Shown: one piece after another, positions 1-7,828 of the stretch | Layout of the letters: each line of letters begins with the position of its first letter | Position numbering within the stretch: position 1 is the stretch's first letter | Assembly: GCA_002348385.1 (NCBI GenBank) | Contig: DEBD01000019.1 | Span: 1 to 32,415 of the forward strand | Length of the DNA stretch: 32,415 bases | Direction of reading: 5' to 3' | Origin: Gammaproteobacteria bacterium UBA2965 | Lineage (GTDB): Bacteria; Pseudomonadota; Gammaproteobacteria; Pseudomonadales; Azotimanducaceae | Translations under genes and position numbers: made by a program | The notes under the pieces: model-generated | Told to the model about the DNA's origin: nothing | The model's input: the letters and a program-made list of their open reading frames with translations, nothing else | Database searches by the model: none

Positions 1-1
1 G

Positions 2-1006
2 GCAGTCAACGAAGGCCGCCCAATCAAACAGCTCATCGACGACGGCGAGGTGCCGCGCCTCGCGCGCTGCACGGTGCTCGAGGGCAAGGTGTCCGATTCG
101 GTATTTGGAGACGACCTGAAAACCGCGTCGGGCCAACCCATCCGCCTGATGTTCCGCAATAACCGGATCTCCACTCATGATGTGAACCGCGGGGCCGTCC
201 CCTTCAAGGACCAGGTGCTGGCGTTCAATCACGACCACATGCACCGGCTGGTGAAACACGTGCTGGGATCATCGCAATTCGAGGTGGAGGGTCTCTCTCC
301 CTCTTCCACCGTGATTCCGGCCGAGAACCTGAACCTGTTGATGGTGGAGAACGTTCTGCGCCTGTATATGGCGGAAAGTTCCACATCCACCTCGCTTTAC
401 CAGCACTGGCTGGCCGCGCAGGAAGACGGTCAGAGCACGCTGAGTTACGCGGGCCACCAGATCGAAGTGTCGGCACTGGAGCCCAATGGGCGCCTCCCCT
501 ATCTGATGGACACACCCAGCACGAAAGAGGAAGTGGACGAGACCACCGACGTGGACTACCTGATACAGCGCGGCGTCTGCACGCGGGGCCAGTATGCCCA
601 GATCCGCAACGCCTCGTTGATGGCCTTCGGCATCGTGACCCAGTATCTGGCCCAGAAGGGAATGGTGCTGGTGGATACCAAGACCGAGCATGGCATCAAC
701 GCCGACGGACAGATCGTGTCCGCCGATGAGCTCTACACCATGGATTCGTCCCGCTTCTGGCGACTGAACGAGGATGGCTCGGTAATGACGCGGGACGCCA
801 AGCCCGTGTCGTTCTCGAAAGAGTTTGCCCGCGGCATGGTGAAGGAGCAGGGGCAGCAGTTTTCTGACGAGCAGGCGAACGAAATCGCCGTTCGCTATAT
901 TCAGGGACTACAGCATCTCACCGGGGAGAGCTTCCAGCCCGACCTGCGCCCGCGCGACCAGCGCATTATCGAGTCAACTAACTTGATTCTGGATACGCTG
1001 CTGTAG
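2..1006 (+). CDS. purC: Phosphoribosylaminoimidazole-succinocarboxamide synthase, 5' end cut off
   Basis: SAICAR synthetase catalyses the ATP-dependent condensation of CAIR with aspartate in purine synthesis, in the cytosol. Family motifs are visible: an LVDTKTEHG block, then a DELYTMDSSRFW block that matches the signature DE-x-H-T-P-D-S-S-R-F-W, and a GKVSDSV stretch near the visible N-terminus corresponding to GKVRD. The frame is open right to the window edge. The first start-like codon in the window is GTG at 50, but residues before it (AVNEGRPIKQLIDDGE) read as normal protein, so the true start probably lies outside. The visible part is about 334 residues, longer than the roughly 240-aa E. 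coli enzyme, so this is a long-form PurC. It converges on the monooxygenase gene with a 51-bp gap. Confidence 0.9.
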   Translation, partial: AVNEGRPIKQLIDDGEVPRLARCTVLEGKVSDSVFGDDLKTASGQPIRLMFRNNRISTHDVNRGAVPFKDQVLAFNHDHMHRLVKHVLGSSQFEVEGLSPSSTVIPAENLNLLMVENVLRLYMAESSTSTSLYQHWLAAQEDGQSTLSYAGHQIEVSALEPNGRLPYLMDTPSTKEEVDETTDVDYLIQRGVCTRGQYAQIRNASLMAFGIVTQYLAQKGMVLVDTKTEHGINADGQIVSADELYTMDSSRFWRLNEDGSVMTRDAKPVSFSKEFARGMVKEQGQQFSDEQANEIAVRYIQGLQHLTGESFQPDLRPRDQRIIESTNLILDTLL

Positions 1007-1057
1007 CGACGGGCCCGCCCTTCCCACAGGCAGAAGCACACACCACATCGAGGTCGG

Positions 1058-2683
1058 TCAGGCGGTTCGTGCAAACTCCACTTCTGGAAACCCGGCAGCG
1101 GCGGAATCGCGCATCTTGTCGTAGTACACATTGGCGCCGCCAAAATAGATCAGCACGCGTGGCTTTCTGTTTTTCAGATTGGCGCCCATCATCCATGAGT
1201 GCACCTTGTCACCCTGCGCCATCAGGGTCTGAGCGTGAATCTCCGCCGTGTGTGCGACCCACTCGTCCTCTGCATCCTGTTTGGGGACGCAGACATCGAA
1301 TCCCTCGCCTTCCATCTTCTTGATGCAGTCGAGAATGTAGATCACGTTCTGCTCAATGGAGGTCGGCAGGTTGGCAAACGGCGCCTGGGGGCCTGTGATC
1401 ATGAACATGTTGGGAAAGTCAGCGACGAACACGCCCATGATGGACGAGGACACATCTTCCCATTTATCTCGCAACAACAGGCCGTTGCGCCCACGAATGG
1501 CCAGATGCTCCTGCGCGCCGGTATATGCCTGGAAGCCGGTCGCAAACACGATGATATCGAACTCGTAGTCATTCTCGGTGGTGCGAATGCCGGTTTCCGT
1601 GATCTCCACGAGGGGCTCACGCTCCGCGATATCCACCAGTTTCACGTTGTCGCGGTTGTATGCCTCGTAGTATCCGTGATCCAGCGGCGGGCGCTTGGCA
1701 AAGAACGGATAACCTTTGGGCGTGAGCATCTCGGCGATCTCGGGGTCGTTGACCTTCTCTTTCATCTTGTTGATCACGAACTCGCCAGCAATCCTGTTCG
1801 ACTCGGGATTGGTCAGGAGATCGTCGAACGTTTCAAACACGAACCGAAAGCTGCCGCGGGGCCAGTGCTCTTCCAAGATCTTTTGCACCTCTTCGGGCGG
1901 CGTGTCTTCGATCGTGCGCCCTACCGGGCTGTCGAATGCCATGCCGAAAACATGATTGCGGCACTTGGCGATGATCTCGTTATAGTTTTCCTTGATCTCT
2001 TTTTCCCATTCCGGCGTCATGGTTTTTTGCACTGCCGGCATGATGAAGTTTGCCGTGCGCTGGAACACCGTCACGCTCTCTGCCGTTTCGGCCGTTACCG
2101 GGAGCATTTGTACGGTGGTCGCGCCGGCACCAATGATGCCGACCCGCTTACCCGCGTAATCGAGACCCTCTTCAGGCCAGCGCGAAGAGTGGAAACACGG
2201 TCCCTTAAAGGAATCAATCCCTTTGATGCTCGGCACCACCGGCTCGGAGATCATGCCCATAGCACTGATGAAGTACTTGCAGGTGTAGGCGTCGCCTTGC
2301 GCAGTTTTTATCAGCCAGTGTCCGGTGTCTTCCTGGTAATCAGCGCTGACGATTTCAGTGTTTAGCTGAATGTCGCGCCACATGTCACATTTGTCAGCTA
2401 CAAAGTGCATGTAGCGTAGATTTTCTTCCCAGCCGGGGTAGCGCACCGACCACTGCCACTCCTGCAGCAGTTCTTTCGAAAAGGTGAGGCAATAGTAGTA
2501 ACACTCACTGTCGCTGGCCGCTCCCGGATAGCGATTCCAGGTCCAGGTACCACCAATATCCGTCGCCTTATCGAACACCCGTACCGACAATCCGGCCTCG
2601 CGAATATGGTGAATCAACGCCAGTCCGGCGAAGCCCGCGCCAATAGCAATTACGTCGAAATCAGGTTGCTGCTGCAAAGCCAT
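1058..2683 (-). CDS. FAD-dependent monooxygenase, type I Baeyer-Villiger family
   Basis: A 541-aa flavoprotein expected to insert oxygen next to a ketone carbonyl using NADPH and O2. The N-terminal FAD site has GAGFAG (about residues 16-21), followed by GGTWTWNRYPG, the usual second fingerprint. The BVMO fingerprint F-x-G-x3-H-x3-W-P appears as FKGPCFHSSRWP, followed by the NADPH Rossmann motif GIIGAGATT and a late ATGF motif. This combination separates BVMOs from other flavin monooxygenases. The ATG is preceded by GAAGGAG at good spacing. The substrate cannot be read from sequence; steroid-like or alicyclic ketones are typical of the class, and a cluster for oxidising lipids lies nearby. A possible leader ORF and hairpin lie upstream (2726-2800). 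Confidence 0.88.
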   Translation of the reverse strand: MALQQQPDFDVIAIGAGFAGLALIHHIREAGLSVRVFDKATDIGGTWTWNRYPGAASDSECYYYCLTFSKELLQEWQWSVRYPGWEENLRYMHFVADKCDMWRDIQLNTEIVSADYQEDTGHWLIKTAQGDAYTCKYFISAMGMISEPVVPSIKGIDSFKGPCFHSSRWPEEGLDYAGKRVGIIGAGATTVQMLPVTAETAESVTVFQRTANFIMPAVQKTMTPEWEKEIKENYNEIIAKCRNHVFGMAFDSPVGRTIEDTPPEEVQKILEEHWPRGSFRFVFETFDDLLTNPESNRIAGEFVINKMKEKVNDPEIAEMLTPKGYPFFAKRPPLDHGYYEAYNRDNVKLVDIAEREPLVEITETGIRTTENDYEFDIIVFATGFQAYTGAQEHLAIRGRNGLLLRDKWEDVSSSIMGVFVADFPNMFMITGPQAPFANLPTSIEQNVIYILDCIKKMEGEGFDVCVPKQDAEDEWVAHTAEIHAQTLMAQGDKVHSWMMGANLKNRKPRVLIYFGGANVYYDKMRDSAAAGFPEVEFARTA

Positions 2684-2725
2684 TCACATTCTCCTTCGAA
2701 GGCTGAGATTCTATCAGAGATGAAT

Positions 2726-2758
2726 GGCCGCTAGCCTACGCATAGCTACGTATCGGCC
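2726..2758 (-). promoter_or_regulatory. Imperfect hairpin in the leader of the monooxygenase gene
   Basis: The minus strand can pair GGCCG with CGGCC as the outer stem and TACG with CGTA as an inner stem, with unpaired bases between. It has no T tract and so is not a standard terminator. It overlaps the end of the 17-codon ORF and lies about 45-75 bases before the monooxygenase start, a position that fits an attenuator or translational control element. No function is demonstrated. Confidence 0.25.
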
Positions 2759-2789
2759 GCCCGCCTATAGTGGGTAAGGCTAGTTGCAT
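2736..2789 (-). CDS. Possible 17-codon leader ORF upstream of the monooxygenase
   Basis: On the minus strand a near-consensus Shine-Dalgarno AGGAGG sits five bases before ATG at 2789. The frame runs 17 codons (MQLALPTIGGRPIRSYA) to a TAG that lies inside a potential hairpin, with GGCCG and CGGCC arms at 2726-2758. The monooxygenase start follows about 50 bases after this stop. A strong ribosome site on so short a frame suggests a leader peptide or coupling ORF, but no run of one amino acid is present to name a ligand. It could also be a chance match or the relic of a lost gene start. Confidence 0.3.
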   Translation of the reverse strand: MQLALPTIGGRPIRSYA

Positions 2790-2893
2790 GATTACCTCCT
2801 GAAGCAAACGCGCCCGAACCCCAGACTGCATGGCCCACCGCTACCGGCTTGTGCGGACCGCAGAGCGCCCGTTCTGTGAGAGAATCCGTGGCC

Positions 2894-3241
2894 ATGGTTA
2901 AACAGCTTCAGAACATCTATTTCCCGGTGCACGACGTCGACGCATTTGCGGCGTTCCTTGAGCAGGCGCTGGGCTTGGGCCTCAAATTCCGCGACGGTGA
3001 TCGATGGGTGCAGTTCGATTGCGGCAATTCCAGCCTGTCCGTGAGCGCGCCCAGTGAAGCACCCGACGGGGTAACCGGTGCCGTGCCCGTTCTGGAAGTC
3101 GACGACATAGCCGCGGTGCGCGAAAGGATTACCCAGATGGGCGGCACTATTCTTGACGAACGCGACATGGGCGAGCATGGACGGACGCTGGCTTTTGCTG
3201 CACCAAACGGGAACGTGCTTCAGCTGCTAGAGCGCGCCTAG
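2894..3241 (+). CDS. VOC superfamily (glyoxalase/bleomycin-resistance-like) protein
   Basis: A 115-aa protein with the single-module pattern of the vicinal oxygen chelate fold. It opens with a beta strand (QNIYFPVHDVDAFAAFLEQALG), has a central DRWVQFDCGNSSLSV stretch, an EVDDIAAVRERI helix and the typical C-terminal strand FAAPNGNVLQLLE. The closing Glu matches the usual metal ligand of the family. The ATG at 2894 was chosen over the in-frame GTG at 2849 because the family-like sequence begins right after it. Such single-module proteins usually dimerise. Substrate is unknown; members include lyases, dioxygenases and antibiotic-binding proteins. It is divergent from the monooxygenase. Confidence 0.75.
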   Translation: MVKQLQNIYFPVHDVDAFAAFLEQALGLGLKFRDGDRWVQFDCGNSSLSVSAPSEAPDGVTGAVPVLEVDDIAAVRERITQMGGTILDERDMGEHGRTLAFAAPNGNVLQLLERA

Positions 3242-3270
3242 GTCGCCGGCAGGCCTGCTCGAGGGTTTAT

Positions 3271-3504
3271 GTGCCAATCGACTGCGCACCGAGACCTGCG
3301 ACGGACGCCGATAAGGCCTGTCTCGACTCGTTGCGACGTGAGGGCATGCGAGCGTCGCGACGCTTGCAACTGAAAAACCGCCGGGCGCTCCGGCTCTACG
3401 AGCGCTTGGGATTTGGGGAGACAGGCCGCTCATACACCCGCGTCTTCATGATCCACTTCTGTCGGGCAACGATTAAGCCAACGTTTGGGGGGTTGGTTGG
3501 CTAA
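3271..3504 (+). pseudogene. GNAT acetyltransferase remnant with internal deletion
   Basis: The 77-codon frame starts like a GNAT protein (RPATDADKACLDSLRREGM resembles the usual N-terminal R-x-A-T-x-x-D block). It jumps straight to the C-terminal GNAT signature LKNRRALRLYERLGF, matching the family pattern N-x-x-A-x-x-L-Y-x-x-x-G-F. The middle of the fold is absent, including the acetyl-CoA-binding R/Q-x-x-G-x-G/A loop. About 90 residues would normally lie between the two blocks. I read this as an in-frame internal deletion. It could still be expressed as a short protein but should not bind acetyl-CoA normally. It meets the 99-aa gene tail to tail with a 4-base overlap. Confidence 0.6.
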
Positions 3505-3800
3505 TGCGCGCTGCCGCCCACCGACAGGGTGAGCGCGATCTGCTCGCAGCTCTCCAGCAATTCATCCACGCGTTGGGTTTCAGGGGGGGAAAACACGAAA
3601 CCCTGAAAGGCCGTGGTTGAAAGTCGGAAAAACAGCTCCATGAGTTCTTCCTCATCCGTGGTGGACCGCAAGCTCATGAGAATCTGCGCGAAGAATGCCA
3701 GGGGATAGGCGTTGTCGGCCGCCTCCAGCTCCGCGACCACCTCGCATATAAGGGGGTCGAGCTTGTCTCTGGCGGAGATAACCAAGTCGGATATGGCCAT
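3501..3800 (-). CDS. Small hypothetical protein (99 aa)
   Basis: I do not recognise this family. The protein is acidic and looks mostly helical, with amphipathic stretches such as LICEVVAELEAADNAYPLAF and a DEEELMELFFRL segment. There is no signal peptide, membrane helix or metal-binding Cys/His cluster. Its ATG at 3800 has only a weak AGG upstream. Amino-acid composition is protein-like, and no competing frame looks better. It stands alone between the GNAT remnant and a gene-free stretch. It could be a regulatory or partner protein, but nothing in context gives a role. Confidence 0.5.
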   Translation of the reverse strand: MAISDLVISARDKLDPLICEVVAELEAADNAYPLAFFAQILMSLRSTTDEEELMELFFRLSTTAFQGFVFSPPETQRVDELLESCEQIALTLSVGGSAH

Positions 3801-4103
3801 GACGCTAGCCTGAGGCCCCGGGTGTGAAACCGATGTGAACGGGCATGCGGCCCGGCGCTCCTGTCCGCTTGCTCGCTAACCGCGTTGCGGCGCGACAGTC
3901 ATGTCGTCGACGAACCCGCCAATCTCGCTAGGCCAGTGGTCGCGCAGACCCTGCTGCCAGATCGGTCATATTCCGTGTATCTGAGCAGACTCGCGCAATG
4001 ACAGCCCATGACCTTCCCATATACTGCCGTCCGGGTGGACCTACACCCAGTTCGGCTGCCTCAGCTCTAGAGTCCGAAAGTCCGCCTTTTGGAATCGTTG
4101 AAG
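3801..4103. other. Gene-free stretch of about 300 bp
   Basis: No convincing gene is present. On the minus strand a 29-codon open segment, from about 3962 down to a TAG at 3876-3878, reads like a protein C-terminus (QQGLRDHWPSEIGGFVDDMT, then VAPQRG). It has a stop just upstream and no start, so it may be a scrap of a decayed gene. I cannot assign it to a family. No terminator or promoter could be picked with confidence. Confidence 0.3.
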
Positions 4104-5048
4104 CTACAACGCGCCGTCAAACCAGTCGGCGATCAGAGCCACCTCCTCATCGGTGGCTTGCCAGCCGTGGTCACCGCCGGCTTTAACCACCAGCTTGTGC
4201 TTTACCTGCGCTTTCCTGAATTCCTCAACCATCAGCCGGGATTGCTGCAGCGGCACCAGCTTGTCCATATCACCGTGCAGCATAAGCGCCGGCGCATCAT
4301 CCGGGGTGACGTGGTACCGGGGCGATACGTTTCGGTAGTGGGCGGCCAAACGTGCCTCGTCCGTTACCTTGTTAAGGCGGACTTCCACCTCGTCGTATTC
4401 CAGATAGTCCAGCGCCTGTAGGAACGGGTTTTTGCCAGGAATCACCTCGCGCACGACCTTGTCGAAGAACACGCCTTCGCTGCCGTAGTTGACGAAATCG
4501 GTGGGCGGGAAATAGGCAACTACCGCCTGCACGCGATCACTCACCCGCGCCGCCTCCAAAGACGCCGAGCCCTCACCGCCGCGGGTGCCCCGCATGAGCG
4601 ACAGATGCCCGCCAGCCGAGCCACCCATGATGCCAAGCCGTTCTGGACCCACACCGTACTGGCCCGAATTGGCACGGACGTAGCGAACGGCGGCGCCCAC
4701 CTGCTCATGGATCTCTCTGATGGTGAACTTCGGCTGGGCCCCATGCACCACATAGAACAAGCTGTATCCGCGCGATAGCAGCTCCCCGGCGGCCTGATCG
4801 AAGTGCGTCGGCAACACATCGGCTCCCACCGGCTCAAGCCAATCGTGGCTCGACATCCAACCGCCGCTCATCAACATCAACACCGCGGCCCCGTTGGGAT
4901 CGGCCGGACGTACCACATCCATGGTCAGCCCGTAGCCGCGCTCCTTGTGATAGACCACGTCCGACGTGCGCACAAACAAGGGCTCGCCCAGCTGGGCAAG
5001 CACGCCAGCGCTAACAAAAAGGCCCACCAAAATTATCCATCGATGCAT
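4104..5048 (-). CDS. Secreted alpha/beta-hydrolase, esterase-lipase type
   Basis: A 314-aa serine hydrolase predicted to act in the periplasm or outside. It begins with a signal peptide (MHRWIILVGLFVSAGVLAQ), followed by an alpha/beta-hydrolase fold. The nucleophile elbow is GGSAGG, the acid is likely the Asp in GDMDKLVP, and the catalytic His lies in GGDHGW near the C-terminus. The MSGGW stretch after the first strand would supply an oxyanion hole, in place of the HGG of the hormone-sensitive-lipase group. ATG 5048 was chosen over the upstream in-frame TTG at 5069 because it starts the signal peptide and has GAGG in front. Likely substrates are short-chain esters. The 3' end faces the gene-free stretch. 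Confidence 0.8.
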   Translation of the reverse strand: MHRWIILVGLFVSAGVLAQLGEPLFVRTSDVVYHKERGYGLTMDVVRPADPNGAAVLMLMSGGWMSSHDWLEPVGADVLPTHFDQAAGELLSRGYSLFYVVHGAQPKFTIREIHEQVGAAVRYVRANSGQYGVGPERLGIMGGSAGGHLSLMRGTRGGEGSASLEAARVSDRVQAVVAYFPPTDFVNYGSEGVFFDKVVREVIPGKNPFLQALDYLEYDEVEVRLNKVTDEARLAAHYRNVSPRYHVTPDDAPALMLHGDMDKLVPLQQSRLMVEEFRKAQVKHKLVVKAGGDHGWQATDEEVALIADWFDGAL

Positions 5049-5065
5049 GCGTTCGCCTCGGTTAG

Positions 5066-5224
5066 TCAAACAGGTTTGGGCTGCAGGTCGCCCAGCTCAC
5101 GGCTCGCCTCCTGCAGGCTCTGCTTAGTATACAGTGCGTAGTAGTGGCCGCGCGCCGCCATGAGCTCGGCGCGGGTGCCAGTCTCCGTGGTGCGCCCGGC
5201 AGAATCTCCTGGAAATTGACCGAT
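5066..5224 (-). pseudogene. C-terminal remnant of an ABC exporter ATPase
   Basis: Between the thioesterase and the esterase there is an open frame of 52 codons with no start, cut off upstream by an in-frame TGA at 5225-5227. It contains GRTTETGTRAELMAARGHYY followed by ALYTKQSLQEASREL. That matches the conserved tail of MsbA/LmrA-type transporters, where the H-loop region is followed by a G-R-I-x-E-x-G-T-H-x-E-L-L block and an L-Y segment. The Walker and signature motifs, which should lie upstream, are replaced by the end of the thioesterase gene. It is probably the scar of a deletion that removed most of an exporter gene. Confidence 0.55.
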
Positions 5225-5286
5225 TCAATGGCCCGGCCTGCGGGCCGACGGCTTCGGCGCCCAGACCCACTTCGCCCGCTCGCCGC

Positions 5287-6111
5287 TCATTGCTTGAGCC
5301 GCAATACCCCTTCCTGGGCCACGCTGCAAACACGAACACCCGCACGGGTGTAGAAGGCCCCAGCAGCAAGCCCGCGACCCGCCGCGGCAGCAGGACTGTG
5401 CATGGTGTACAGATGCCAGTCGTCCATGCACGGCACGCCATGTAACCAAAGGCTGTGGTCGAGGCTGGCCCCCGCAAGCTCACCCGCCTGGCTGTGCGGT
5501 CGCCATGCTGTCTCTAGCAGGGTGCGGTCACTGGCAAACACCAACAGGCCCAGATGCACCACAGGGTCATCCGGCAGAGGCCCGTTGGGGCGGACCCACA
5601 CGTGCTGCACCGGTGGCTGAGGATCAGCACCAGTCAGCGGCGTGGCCATGCGCAGATCCAGCGGCATGTTCTGCCAGTTGTCACGGCCGCGAAGGCGGTC
5701 CCGGTTGGGAAGATTCTCCGGATCCGGGACCTCAGGCATGGGCTCGGCGTGCTCAGGGCCGATGGCGGCCCGGGAAAAGCTCGCCAGCATCTGCAAGATC
5801 AGCTGGTCGTTCTGCCAGGCCTCCACGTTACGAACCTGGAAATTGCGCCCCTGCTTAGCTCGCTGCACGCGAAATTCTATATCCCGGTCCGGGCGCCCCG
5901 GCCGCAGGAAATAGGTGTGCAGCGAGTGCAGACTGAACTCGGATGCGGTGCGTGCCGCGGCGATGGCGGCCTGGGCCGCCACCAGGCCACCGAACAGCCG
6001 GTCGCTCTCGGTAACGCCGCCCGTGCCGGCGCCGCCGACGTAACGGTCTTCACCCGCTTGCTCCAGGTCGAAGCGGCGAACCAGTCGCCCGAGCAGGCTT
6101 ACCCCGGACAC
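5287..6111 (-). CDS. tesB: Acyl-CoA thioesterase, TesB (type II) family
   Basis: A 274-aa double-hotdog protein that hydrolyses acyl-CoA to free fatty acid and CoA in the cytosol. Hallmarks are DRLFGGLVAAQA, the HSLHTYFLRPG strand that shapes the acyl pocket, and the second-half motif SLDHSLWLHG carrying the Asp of the TesB active site. Length is close to the usual 285 aa. The start is a GTG without a strong ribosome site, so translation may be coupled to the upstream DUF35 gene 30 bases away. It is the last gene of the CYP153-thiolase-DUF35 group and would release acyl groups or relieve CoA trapping during lipid breakdown. Confidence 0.85.
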   Translation of the reverse strand: MSGVSLLGRLVRRFDLEQAGEDRYVGGAGTGGVTESDRLFGGLVAAQAAIAAARTASEFSLHSLHTYFLRPGRPDRDIEFRVQRAKQGRNFQVRNVEAWQNDQLILQMLASFSRAAIGPEHAEPMPEVPDPENLPNRDRLRGRDNWQNMPLDLRMATPLTGADPQPPVQHVWVRPNGPLPDDPVVHLGLLVFASDRTLLETAWRPHSQAGELAGASLDHSLWLHGVPCMDDWHLYTMHSPAAAAGRGLAAGAFYTRAGVRVCSVAQEGVLRLKQ

Positions 6112-6141
6112 GGGTTGCTTACCAAGCGAATCGGTGCAGCC

Positions 6142-6555
6142 CTACGCGGGGACGAACAGCGGGACGGCCAGTTCCTCGTGGTCTTCCCAGGTCACCTGCA
6201 CGCGCATGCCACACTGAATATCCTGGGTGGGGTCGTCCACGCCAGTAATGTTAGCCAGCAGCCGCGGGCCTTCGTCCAGATCGATCCACCCCACGGCGTA
6301 GGGAACGAGCGAACGGAAGAACGGATGGTAGCTCTGCCGAACCACGCTGAACGTATACACGGTGCCGTTGCCGCTGGCCGTCTTCGTGCTCAGGTTGCCA
6401 CCCAGGCAGCCGGTGCAGTGGGAGCGCGGGTAGAACACCACAGTGCCGCAATCGTCGCATTGCTGATAGCGCAGCTCGTGGTCCTTCGTGCCCTGCCAGA
6501 ACGCCTGGCTGTCCAGCTCGGTGAGCTTAGGTAGTGGTCTCGTTGGTTCTGCCAT
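6142..6555 (-). CDS. DUF35 zinc-ribbon/OB-fold acyl-CoA-associated protein
   Basis: A 137-aa protein with an N-terminal rubredoxin-like zinc ribbon (Cys pairs in CDDC and CTGC) and a C-terminal OB fold starting near NGTVYTFSVV. DUF35 proteins pair with thiolase-like enzymes and help bind acyl-CoA. The best-known examples are ChsH2 and the DUF35 partners of Ltp2-type aldolases in steroid side-chain cleavage. The thiolase-like gene lies immediately upstream with an 11-base gap, so the two probably form a complex. A GGGAGA ribosome site precedes the ATG. Its exact substrate is not shown. Confidence 0.85.
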   Translation of the reverse strand: MAEPTRPLPKLTELDSQAFWQGTKDHELRYQQCDDCGTVVFYPRSHCTGCLGGNLSTKTASGNGTVYTFSVVRQSYHPFFRSLVPYAVGWIDLDEGPRLLANITGVDDPTQDIQCGMRVQVTWEDHEELAVPLFVPA

Positions 6556-6566
6556 GTTGTTCTCCC

Positions 6567-7763
6567 TTAGTCTCTACCCAATATCACGGTACCGGCGCAA
6601 TGGCGGCTCCCCAGCATGCCACCGTTGCCGTGCGCTAACGCCAGGCTCGCCCCGTCCACCTGGGAGCAGGACTCACCGCGCAGCTGACGGGTGGCTTCCA
6701 GCAGCAGGAAAATACCCCGCATACCAGGATGATTGGACGACAAACCACCGCCATCGGTGTTTAGCGCCGGGCGACCGGGCTGGTCGAAGCGCAAGCCACC
6801 GCCCTCCACCCAAGCACCGCCCTCGCCCTTGGCGCAGAAACCCAGGTCTTCGAGAATGGTGAGCACGGTGATGCTGAACGAGTCGTAGATCATAGCGATG
6901 TCGATCTCTTCAGGCGTAACGCCCGCATCGCCGTATGCCTCCGGAGCAGACTGAACCGCCGCGCTGGTGGTGATGTCACCGCCGTTTTCCGTGTACTTGG
7001 TCGCTTCGCCGGTACCCAATATCCACACGGGTGGTTTGGCGCAATCGCGCGCCACCTCCGGCGCAGCGATAACCACCGCACCGCCCCCGTCGGAGATCAT
7101 GCAGCACTCCAGCAGGTGCAGCGGGTCGGCAATCATGCGCGAGTTCACCACATCGTCGATGGTGGTCTCGCGGATGTCGAGGAACTCCAGGTCTTCCATC
7201 GCCTTCACCGCCTCGGGATTACGCATGGCGTGATAGCGAGTGGCCACTGAAATCTCCGCCAGCTGCTCGCTGGTGGTGCCGTAATCGTGCATGTGCCGGC
7301 GTGCGGCCATGGCGTAGTTGGCCACCAGGGTCATGCCGGTGTGCGACTCCATGTTGTCTGCCGGATGAGCGCCGAGCCCGCCGCGACCGCCAACCCCGAT
7401 GGCAAACGCGTTGCTGTGCGCCGTGGAGCCGTAGGTCATCAGCGCCACCCGGCAACGGCCAGCGGCGATGTCGCGGCGTGCATGGGCGGCGTGATACTGA
7501 AACGACGAACCCCCAACATTAGTGGTGTCGATCACCCGTGGATTCAGTCCGAAATACTCCGCCATGGTAAGCCCGCCGGCCATGCCGCCGGCTTCGCTGG
7601 CGTCGTACAAGCCATCCACGTCCTGCCACGTGAGCCCCGCGTCGGCAAGCGCCTTTTCGGCGCAGTCAGCCTTGATCTGCAGTGCACTCACTTCCCCTTC
7701 CACGTCACGCGACGGGTACTCGTGAATCCCTACGACGGCGGCATCTCTTGATTGTGCGGCCAC
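6567..7763 (-). CDS. SCP2-type thiolase-like protein lacking the nucleophilic Cys
   Basis: A 398-aa thiolase-fold protein. Where thiolases carry the acylated Cys, this one has NVGGSSFQYHAAHA, so Ser replaces it. A NHPG motif near the C-terminus keeps the His usual in SCP2-type enzymes, while the last catalytic Cys loop is LAHGNGG instead of a C-x-G motif. Absence of Cys with a DUF35 partner is typical of Ltp2-type retro-aldolases, which cleave beta-hydroxyacyl-CoA and use tyrosines. Here AMIYDSFS supplies a candidate Tyr. The start is GTG with a strong GGGAGG site. I infer a retro-aldol or carrier role, not thiolysis. Steroid or branched acyl-CoA substrates are possible. Confidence 0.78.
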   Translation of the reverse strand: MAAQSRDAAVVGIHEYPSRDVEGEVSALQIKADCAEKALADAGLTWQDVDGLYDASEAGGMAGGLTMAEYFGLNPRVIDTTNVGGSSFQYHAAHARRDIAAGRCRVALMTYGSTAHSNAFAIGVGGRGGLGAHPADNMESHTGMTLVANYAMAARRHMHDYGTTSEQLAEISVATRYHAMRNPEAVKAMEDLEFLDIRETTIDDVVNSRMIADPLHLLECCMISDGGGAVVIAAPEVARDCAKPPVWILGTGEATKYTENGGDITTSAAVQSAPEAYGDAGVTPEEIDIAMIYDSFSITVLTILEDLGFCAKGEGGAWVEGGGLRFDQPGRPALNTDGGGLSSNHPGMRGIFLLLEATRQLRGESCSQVDGASLALAHGNGGMLGSRHCAGTVILGRD

Positions 7764-7828
7764 AGTTCCTCCCTGTTTCTAATGATTGTTCGTGTTGTTG
7801 TTCGGTCGTGTTCTGATTACGTGTCCAC

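Noticed and set aside
1199..2365. A 388-codon plus-strand frame opposite the monooxygenase.
   Set aside because: It has no family features. The minus-strand frame carries all BVMO motifs.
3962..4090. Possible small coding frame upstream of the esterase terminus (plus-strand frames at 3998 and 4089).
   Set aside because: Frames are short, without ribosome site, and the larger one is antisense to the esterase.
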